A DNA stretch of 10,274 nucleotides from JAYZQT01 sp964412235 (GTDB lineage: Bacteria; Pseudomonadota; Alphaproteobacteria; MPNO01; UBA830). The stretch's first letter is position 1. Each line of letters begins with the position of its first letter. The translations under genes were made by a program, and so were the position numbers. The DNA lies in NCBI GenBank assembly GCA_964412235.1, contig CAYPNT010000097.1:1-10274 (forward strand). Direction: 5' to 3'. Under the pieces are notes generated by a model. That model made no database searches. It was not told the DNA's origin and worked only from the letters and a program-made list of their open reading frames with translations. Positions 6,362-10,274 of the stretch are shown one piece after another.

Positions 6362-6376
6362 GAAAATTCAATTTTC
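6362..6376. repeat. Perfect 15-base palindrome between convergent genes
   Basis: GAAAATTCAATTTTC has 7-bp arms around a central C. A second perfect 10-base palindrome, GTAGCGCTAC, lies just before it at 6348-6357. Both are in the 230-base space between the converging SDR and esterase genes. No U-tract terminator was found in this space, so the pair may act at RNA 3' ends, or they may be chance. Confidence 0.35.
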
Positions 6377-6501
6377 TGTTTAACATCCAATTTATAATGT
6401 GAACAACCGACGCAAAATACAGAAACGAACCCACGAATATACCCTTACCTTTGGCAACGAGTATTGGAATTTTATCGGTAACCTCCGTAACCATAGTACG
6501 G

Positions 6502-7320
6502 CTAATGAGCCTCCATCCATTCGAGAGCTTTTGACACCCAGGGACCATCCTCTTCGCCGCCCGCATAGGAAGCGGAAAAGTGATTTCGGCCCTCCATTAT
6601 TATCCGCGTGGCATCAGCTCCTGCTTTGCGTAACGCCTCTTCCATTGTCTCCGCCTGGGTAATGAGATGGGGAAAATCTTCGCTCCCGTGGGCTATAAAA
6701 AATGGAGGTGTTTGAACGATGTTGTGGATGGGGCTTGCGGCCGCTTCATTGTTCCCATCGCCCAAGAACTTAGGTCGCACCGCCATACCATTTCCTGCGG
6801 TAAAATCGTAAACTCCCGAGATTGGCAAGCAACCCCGAATGATGGTATCCGGGACACCTCTTATAGCCTGCCAATCGTTCCGAACTGCCAAAAGCGAAGA
6901 ATAATGCCCACCAGCGGAATGGCCACCCACAAAAATCCGATCCGGGTTGCCGTTAAATTCCTCTATGCATTGATGAATTGACGACAAGGCGTCCGCAATA
7001 TCGTCGACACCTACCGGAAAAACATGCTGGGGGGCCAAACGGTAACCGATAGAAATAAAAATGATACGATCTGTCACAAAGGACGGCGCCATGAAATTCA
7101 TATGTTCCTTGTACCCACTGGTCCACCCGCCGCCATGAATAAACGCGAAAACGGTACCGTTGGGATTTTCAGGCACATGAAGTGTCAGCGACTGATAAGG
7201 ATCATCGCCATAACTGTGTTCCTGACCCCGGACACCTTTTCCTCGCATCATTACTTCGGCGGCATATTTTTCACCTGCTTCAGAAAAAGGTTCCTGAGGC
7301 GGGTAGTCTGCAATATCCAT
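6502..7320 (-). CDS. Alpha/beta-hydrolase esterase (HSL / kynurenine-formamidase-like)
   Basis: A 272-residue serine esterase with a complete set of landmarks. The oxyanion-hole motif HGGGW is at 62-66, the nucleophile motif GHSAG at 133-137 (S135), the acid D215 in IAHGSEDFP, and H247 in EGRNHFS. The IHGGGWTSGYKEHMNFMAP stretch and the GHSAGGHYS elbow resemble arylformamidase (kynurenine formamidase) and related HSL-type esterases, so cleavage of an N-formyl, amide or ester bond on an aromatic compound is possible. The start is the ATG at 7320 with AGGA six bases before it (AGGAAGCCCT-ATG). An in-frame ATG at 7341 has no SD. It converges with the SDR gene. No signal peptide, so cytoplasmic. 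Substrate unknown. Confidence 0.91.
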   Translation of the reverse strand: MDIADYPPQEPFSEAGEKYAAEVMMRGKGVRGQEHSYGDDPYQSLTLHVPENPNGTVFAFIHGGGWTSGYKEHMNFMAPSFVTDRIIFISIGYRLAPQHVFPVGVDDIADALSSIHQCIEEFNGNPDRIFVGGHSAGGHYSSLLAVRNDWQAIRGVPDTIIRGCLPISGVYDFTAGNGMAVRPKFLGDGNNEAAASPIHNIVQTPPFFIAHGSEDFPHLITQAETMEEALRKAGADATRIIMEGRNHFSASYAGGEEDGPWVSKALEWMEAH

Positions 7321-7474
7321 AGGGCTTCCTAGTTTTCTCATAAAAAGTTTGGTCTACTGAATGACCGCGTCTATCGGGCCTACAACAGTTTATCTTATTG
7401 GGCTGCTGTTCTTTATTCTAACCCGTTTAATTTGGTCCCCCAAATAGACCACAGTTATCACTAGGTTTTGGGTG

Positions 7475-7487
7475 TGCCAAGTTGGCA
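7475..7487. promoter_or_regulatory. Perfect 13-base palindrome, candidate operator
   Basis: TGCCAAGTTGGCA has 6-bp arms around a central G. It lies in the 212 bases between the end of the outer-membrane protein gene and the start of the esterase gene, about 155 bases upstream of the latter. Another short hairpin, ATTTGG-TCCC-CCAAAT, is nearby at about 7430-7445. It may be a regulator site for the esterase gene; no promoter was firm enough to call. Confidence 0.3.
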
Positions 7488-7532
7488 TCGTGGTTTGTCC
7501 CCACAGCGCAACGACTGAAAATATAGGGAAAA

Positions 7533-8426
7533 TTACCAATAGAGGATTAACCCCGCCATTAAATTGTTGCTGTAATAGTTGGCTTCGTACTTTATTCCAT
7601 TATCTTCTAAAATCGCATCATCAGTCTCAAAAAAGCGATACGAAACAGAGATCATAGCATGTGGCAATATTTGGTAACCAATTCCCAGACCATACTGATA
7701 TGCAAAAACTTGATCGCCTGCATAAAAGTCTTGCGTTACCCCGGCAACCTTCCGAACATCCACATAGTGGGTCGCAAAACCAACGCCCCCGCCAATGAAT
7801 GGCCTCCACTTTGACCCAATTTTACCTTCAAACCAAAGGTTGGTCATAAACGCAAATGTTTCAACGTCGGCGGCAAGATCTTTTTGGCCTGTACTTGAGA
7901 AAAGTCCACCAGAATTGTTTGAACTATTAACATTGGCATGTTTTAGATCATGATACCGGTACGAAAACTCACTCTCAACGCGCAACCAACCCATCTTATA
8001 ACCTACGGCCGCCACTAGGCCGATAGATTCCTCTGCCCACACGTCACCGGAATCCTGACTGCCTCCTACAGTTTCCTTCCAATCATGGTCATTTGGAACG
8101 TGTAAACCAATGTTAGCTGATACGTACCAGTTATTCCTTTTTTTATATGATGACACCACGGGTGAATTGCTCTGGGAGGACGTTCGCGGTTGGGCCTCAT
8201 AGGGTGCCTTAGGCTTTGTATCGCGGTCGTGGGGTTTGTGTTGCACCGATTTATAGGCTGGTTTCTGTGGCTCATGCCGAAGTTTGGGTTCAGGCTTTTC
8301 CCTGGGAGAAAACGGATGAGCCTCACGCAACAAGCGGCCCATATCGTAGTTGGTGGCCCAACTTGTTGAGGTGACAGCCACTAACAAACTGATTAGCAGC
8401 ATTGAAAGGCAACCGAGATAGCGCAC
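7533..8426 (-). CDS. Outer-membrane beta-barrel protein with Lys/Pro/His-rich linker
   Basis: A 297-residue exported protein. The start is the GTG at 8426: AGGAGG lies 5 bases before it, and the resulting N-terminus is a compact signal peptide (MRYLG, hydrophobic 4-18, likely cleavage after S22-W23-A24). Starting at the upstream ATG (8456) would add ten charged residues and has no SD. Residues about 38-80 are a Lys/Pro/His-rich linker (for example EKPEPKLRHEPQKPAYK). From W100 (NNWYVSANIGLHVP) to the end the sequence alternates aromatic and polar residues like an 8-stranded OmpA/Opa-type barrel (OMP_b-brl), with WRPFIGGGVGFA and the terminal strand NNLMAGLILYW. The last residue is Trp, an accepted variant of the C-terminal aromatic signal for BAM. 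Function unknown; adhesion, envelope stability or a small pore are options. It diverges from the MAPEG gene. Confidence 0.85.
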   Translation of the reverse strand: MRYLGCLSMLLISLLVAVTSTSWATNYDMGRLLREAHPFSPREKPEPKLRHEPQKPAYKSVQHKPHDRDTKPKAPYEAQPRTSSQSNSPVVSSYKKRNNWYVSANIGLHVPNDHDWKETVGGSQDSGDVWAEESIGLVAAVGYKMGWLRVESEFSYRYHDLKHANVNSSNNSGGLFSSTGQKDLAADVETFAFMTNLWFEGKIGSKWRPFIGGGVGFATHYVDVRKVAGVTQDFYAGDQVFAYQYGLGIGYQILPHAMISVSYRFFETDDAILEDNGIKYEANYYSNNLMAGLILYW

Positions 8427-8822
8427 CCGCACCTCCTCGCTCACATGAGCCAACATTCCGAGACGTCATACGATGTTCATTTATTTGTTAAACTGCGTCA
8501 AACAATTTTAGCGAGACCAAAAACTCACGACACAATACTTGTTAGCATAAACGGACGGCCGAAGCCCATGCTAAATACTGTTTGCGTCCTCAATATTGCA
8601 CCGATTTCGGCCAATGCGTCTCCAAATTACGCTTTGTCATACTAGTCATTATTTAATTCTTCGTATGTCGCAAGATAAAGTTTTTCTCCCTCGACATCCT
8701 CTCCGGCAGAATTTCTGATTGACGACGTAATCTTTGGGGAAAGGGCTTTTCAAAATAAAAAATTGCTATCACACTTTGGTTCTGAAAAACCTGACCACCA
8801 CCAACTAAAAGGGATACTTATA
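8427..8822. other. Intergenic region between divergent barrel and MAPEG genes
   Basis: This 396-base stretch has no gene I believe. An ATG frame of 66 codons at 8445-8645 lacks an SD and looks like chance. The stretch holds two perfect 7-bp inverted repeats that overlap and cannot form together. TTAGCAT (8542-8548) pairs with ATGCTAA (8568-8574), and GGCCGAA (8557-8563) with TTCGGCC (8606-8612). It should contain promoters for both flanking genes, but no hexamer pair with good spacing was convincing. Confidence 0.4.
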
Positions 8823-9215
8823 ATGTCAGTAGAGTTAGAAATGTTGATTTGGGTTTCGACCCTAACTTTATTTATGTGGGTTCCATACGTTCTTTCAGGG
8901 ATAATACATGATGGATTGGGTGCCTCCTTTAAATGGCAAGGCGATGAAAAGCCCCGATTTGTATGGGCTGAGAGGGCTAAACGGGCACACTACAATTCGA
9001 TTGAAAACCTTATTCCTTTTGCAGCAATAGTGATTGTTGCGCACTTAGCAAACATTTCAAATGAGGCTACAGCGACAGCAACAATAGCATATTTCTGGCT
9101 GCGTGTTATTCACTATCTATTTTATATGTTTGGAATATCTTATGTTCGCACACCTGCTTTTATTTGTAGTTGGCTCGCTCAGATTTGCATAGTCTATCAA
9201 ATCTTATTTACTTAA
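8823..9215 (+). CDS. MAPEG-family membrane protein
   Basis: A 130-residue integral membrane protein of the MAPEG family (membrane-associated proteins in eicosanoid and glutathione metabolism). Four hydrophobic segments are seen at about 7-28, 60-77, 83-104 and 111-129. Family marks are the ERAKRAHYNSIENLIPF stretch (50-66, with R51, N58, E61, N62) and R94/H97 leading into YMFGISYVRT (101-110), as in bacterial MAPEGs. The ATG at 8823 has AAGGG with a 9-base spacer; an in-frame TTG at 8763 has no SD and would add 20 soluble residues. Some eukaryotic relatives are glutathione transferases or peroxidases. Bacterial members of this length are mostly uncharacterised, so a catalytic role is only possible. 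A hairpin at 9252-9282 lies downstream. Confidence 0.9.
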   Translation: MSVELEMLIWVSTLTLFMWVPYVLSGIIHDGLGASFKWQGDEKPRFVWAERAKRAHYNSIENLIPFAAIVIVAHLANISNEATATATIAYFWLRVIHYLFYMFGISYVRTPAFICSWLAQICIVYQILFT

Positions 9216-9251
9216 TTGGACAACCACCAGGGAATAAACTGTAATCCTGTA

Positions 9252-9282
9252 TATTGGCCGGGCCTAAGGTGCCTGGCCAATA
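9252..9282. terminator. Strong 12-bp hairpin after the MAPEG gene
   Basis: TATTGGCCGGGC (9252-9263) pairs with GCCTGGCCAATA (9271-9282) with a single G-U pair and a 7-base loop. It begins 37 bases after the MAPEG stop. No T-run follows on either strand, so it may be a weak or Rho-assisted terminator or a 3' stability element. Confidence 0.45.
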
Positions 9283-9289
9283 CCTGTAA

Positions 9290-9628
9290 GGGAACACCCT
9301 GCCAGAACCGCGCCGTCACCGACGGCAGAAGGTGGCGGACGCGTGGTGGCAAGAGCACCGGACCACGCCGCTGACCGAAAAGCGCGGGCTATGGCAGCGC
9401 ACACAAAGCACGGACGAATGTCCAGGGCTCACGTGGCAAAGATCAAGACTGTCAACGCTAAGTTGCGGCGGATTATGTACCAGTTGAAGCGGGAGGGGGC
9501 CACTGGATAAAGACGAGTCGTTACGGCCGAGACAATGGAAAAAGGAAATTCGTGGGGGAAAAAATCTGTTCATTCATCGGGACGATCTTGAGATGGTCCT
9601 GACAGAAATAAAGAAACGACAACCCTAA
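9290..9628 (+). pseudogene. Possible decayed or frameshifted small gene
   Basis: The 452 bases between the MAPEG and phosphatase genes are GC-richer and hold three protein-like pieces in alternating frames, with no intact gene. Piece A reads VADAWWQEHRTTPLTEKRG and is open to a TGA at about 9486. Piece B, in another frame, is 39 codons (9391-9510) and includes KLRRIMYQLKREGATG. Piece C, back in the first frame, ends at 9628 and includes LRPRQWKKEIRGGKN and RDDLEMVLTEIKKRQP. B to C reads smoothly if one base is skipped near 9505. None is recognised. GC-rich DNA gives open frames by chance, so this is a tentative call. A 6-bp hairpin GCCGTC-ACC-GACGGC sits at 9312-9326; a structured RNA is the alternative. 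Confidence 0.22.
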
Positions 9629-9644
9629 AATATAAGTTAGGGTT
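9621..9644. terminator. 8-bp hairpin upstream of the phosphatase gene
   Basis: AACCCTAA (9621-9628) and TTAGGGTT (9637-9644) are perfect inverted arms with an 8-base loop. The left arm covers the stop codon of the broken frame ending at 9628. It lies 23 bases before the ATG at 9668, so it could be a terminator of what precedes, an operator, or part of the phosphatase leader. There is no T-run on either strand. Confidence 0.35.
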
Positions 9645-9667
9645 AGATATGTATAAACGGGTAGAGA

Positions 9668-10144
9668 ATGCCGGACAATAAACCTGTCCCCCATATCCAG
9701 GTTTGCAGTCTTGAGGCTGCCAGAGAGGCCGATATTGAGGCTTATGACGGCGTTATCACGATCGAAAACAGCACTGTCCAGGATCCCTTTCGGACAGACG
9801 ACGCCAATCCACCTCAGCGGATCATCGCCTTTGATGACATTACACAACCAATGGATACCTATGTACTCCTTGAAGAATGGCAGGTCCGTTCCGCGGTGGC
9901 TTTTGCCCGTCAGTGGAATCAGCCCCGCTTGCTGATCCACTGTCATGCGGGAATGAGCCGATCTCCCGCCATGGCACTGGCTATCTTTGCCGACTGGCTC
10001 GGTGAGGGAGGCGAAGAAGAAGCTGTAAGAGAGTTGTTGAGGGTCGCGCCTCTCTGCACACCCAATAAGCTATTGGTTGAAACTGCAGACAGGGTGCTCG
10101 GGCGGGGAGGTCGTTTGATCGAGGCCTGCAAAAAAAGTTTATGA
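9668..10144 (+). CDS. Small protein tyrosine / dual-specificity phosphatase
   Basis: A 158-residue cytoplasmic cysteine phosphatase. The P-loop HCHAGMSRSP (91-100) has the CX5R signature with C92 as nucleophile and R98 as phosphate-binding residue, followed by SPA as in DSP-type enzymes. The likely general acid is D56 or D57 in IIAFDDIT, about 35 residues upstream, as expected. The helix AMALAIFADWLGEG and the closing NKLLVETADRVLG fit compact alphaproteobacterial PTP-like proteins. It probably removes phosphate from protein tyrosine or a small phosphorylated metabolite. The ATG at 9668 is preceded only by a weak GGTAGAGA. It looks more GC-rich than the catabolic genes to the left, which suggests it belongs to the host backbone. 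It is unrelated by function to the left cluster. Confidence 0.9.
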   Translation: MPDNKPVPHIQVCSLEAAREADIEAYDGVITIENSTVQDPFRTDDANPPQRIIAFDDITQPMDTYVLLEEWQVRSAVAFARQWNQPRLLIHCHAGMSRSPAMALAIFADWLGEGGEEEAVRELLRVAPLCTPNKLLVETADRVLGRGGRLIEACKKSL

Positions 10145-10234
10145 ACTGTTGGTGCCAAAACTTAGTGGGAACAACGGGCGAACACTGGAGGTAATCAGTT
10201 GTAGTTAGGAATGTAGGTAGAAAGGATAAATAAT

Positions 10235-10247
10235 CAATAAGTTATTG
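10235..10247. repeat. Perfect AT-rich 13-base palindrome
   Basis: CAATAAGTTATTG has 6-bp arms around a central G. It is in the AT-rich 118 bases between the phosphatase stop and the putative tRNA end. On the minus strand it lies about 15 bases after the tRNA 3' end, where a terminator or processing signal is expected, though the stem is AT-only apart from the end pair. Confidence 0.3.
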
Positions 10248-10262
10248 TTTTTATTGACTAAA

Positions 10263-10274
10263 TGGCGGAGGGAG
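10263..10274 (-). tRNA. Probable 3' end of a tRNA (tRNA-Ser-like), cut by the window edge
   Basis: The last 12 bases, read on the minus strand, are CTCCCTCCGCCA. That is an acceptor-strand 3' half plus discriminator G and an encoded CCA, the pattern of serine tRNAs, whose 5' end would then be GGAGGGA. Only 12 bases are available and the T-loop lies outside the window, so the call rests on resemblance alone. Confidence 0.42.

Noticed and set aside
7482..7500. Sigma-54 promoter beginning TTGGCATCG
   Set aside because: The -24 GG half matches partly, but the -12 TTGC element is absent at the required spacing.
8445..8645. 66-codon plus-strand ATG frame between the barrel and MAPEG genes
   Set aside because: No SD, overlaps the start region of the barrel gene, ordinary-looking random composition.
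9316..9573. 85-codon minus-strand frame rich in Ser, Cys and His
   Set aside because: Antisense to GC-rich sequence, no SD, low-complexity composition typical of a chance frame.
9621..9644. Telomere-like AACCCTAA/TTAGGGTT as a repeat array
   Set aside because: Only one copy in each orientation, forming a simple hairpin; there is no tandem array.
1..10274. CRISPR arrays, transposons, toxin-antitoxin or phage genes
   Set aside because: No regularly spaced repeats, no transposase, integrase, antitoxin-like or structural phage proteins seen on either strand.

Overview
The window looks like a chromosomal stretch of a Gram-negative proteobacterium, most likely an alphaproteobacterium. The support is a signal-peptide-bearing outer-membrane barrel, a MAPEG-type membrane protein, Shine-Dalgarno-led genes and the general style of the enzymes. 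This is inference from family make-up, not a phylogenetic placement. Base composition is moderate over most of the window and looks more GC-rich from about 9290 rightwards. I see no transposase, integrase, CRISPR array, transporter or transcriptional regulator.

Left part (3-5049), a likely catabolic cluster: a UbiD-type prFMN-dependent decarboxylase, cut by the left edge, is followed 13 bases later by an ACMSD-like metal-dependent amidohydrolase/decarboxylase on the same strand. Facing it is a second amidohydrolase of the same superfamily, tightly coupled to a 65-residue protein with a DnaJ-type CXXCXGXG knuckle. That pair diverges from a quinone-oxidoreductase-like MDR reductase across a promoter region holding a near-perfect 17-base palindrome. 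An alpha/beta hydrolase on the minus strand follows. UbiD, two ACMSD-like enzymes, a hydrolase and a reductase together suggest breakdown of a carboxylated, probably aromatic, compound. The substrate cannot be read from the sequence.

Middle (5050-7320): a 470-base intergenic region holds what looks like a complete miniature minus-strand transcription unit. It has a possible promoter, a ribosome-binding site complementary to 17 bases of the 16S rRNA 3' end, a 25-codon GTG-started frame and an intrinsic terminator. An SDR dehydrogenase (plus) and a kynurenine-formamidase-like/HSL-like esterase (minus) follow, and could belong to the same pathway.

Right part (7533-10274): a minus-strand OmpA/Opa-like barrel with an unusual Lys/Pro/His-rich periplasmic linker, then a divergent MAPEG protein. 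Next is a GC-richer 450-base stretch with hairpins and broken reading frames, then a small protein tyrosine phosphatase. The last 12 bases fit the 3' end of a minus-strand tRNA, probably tRNA-Ser, so the right edge may be a tRNA-anchored boundary between accessory and core sequence. That last point is speculative.
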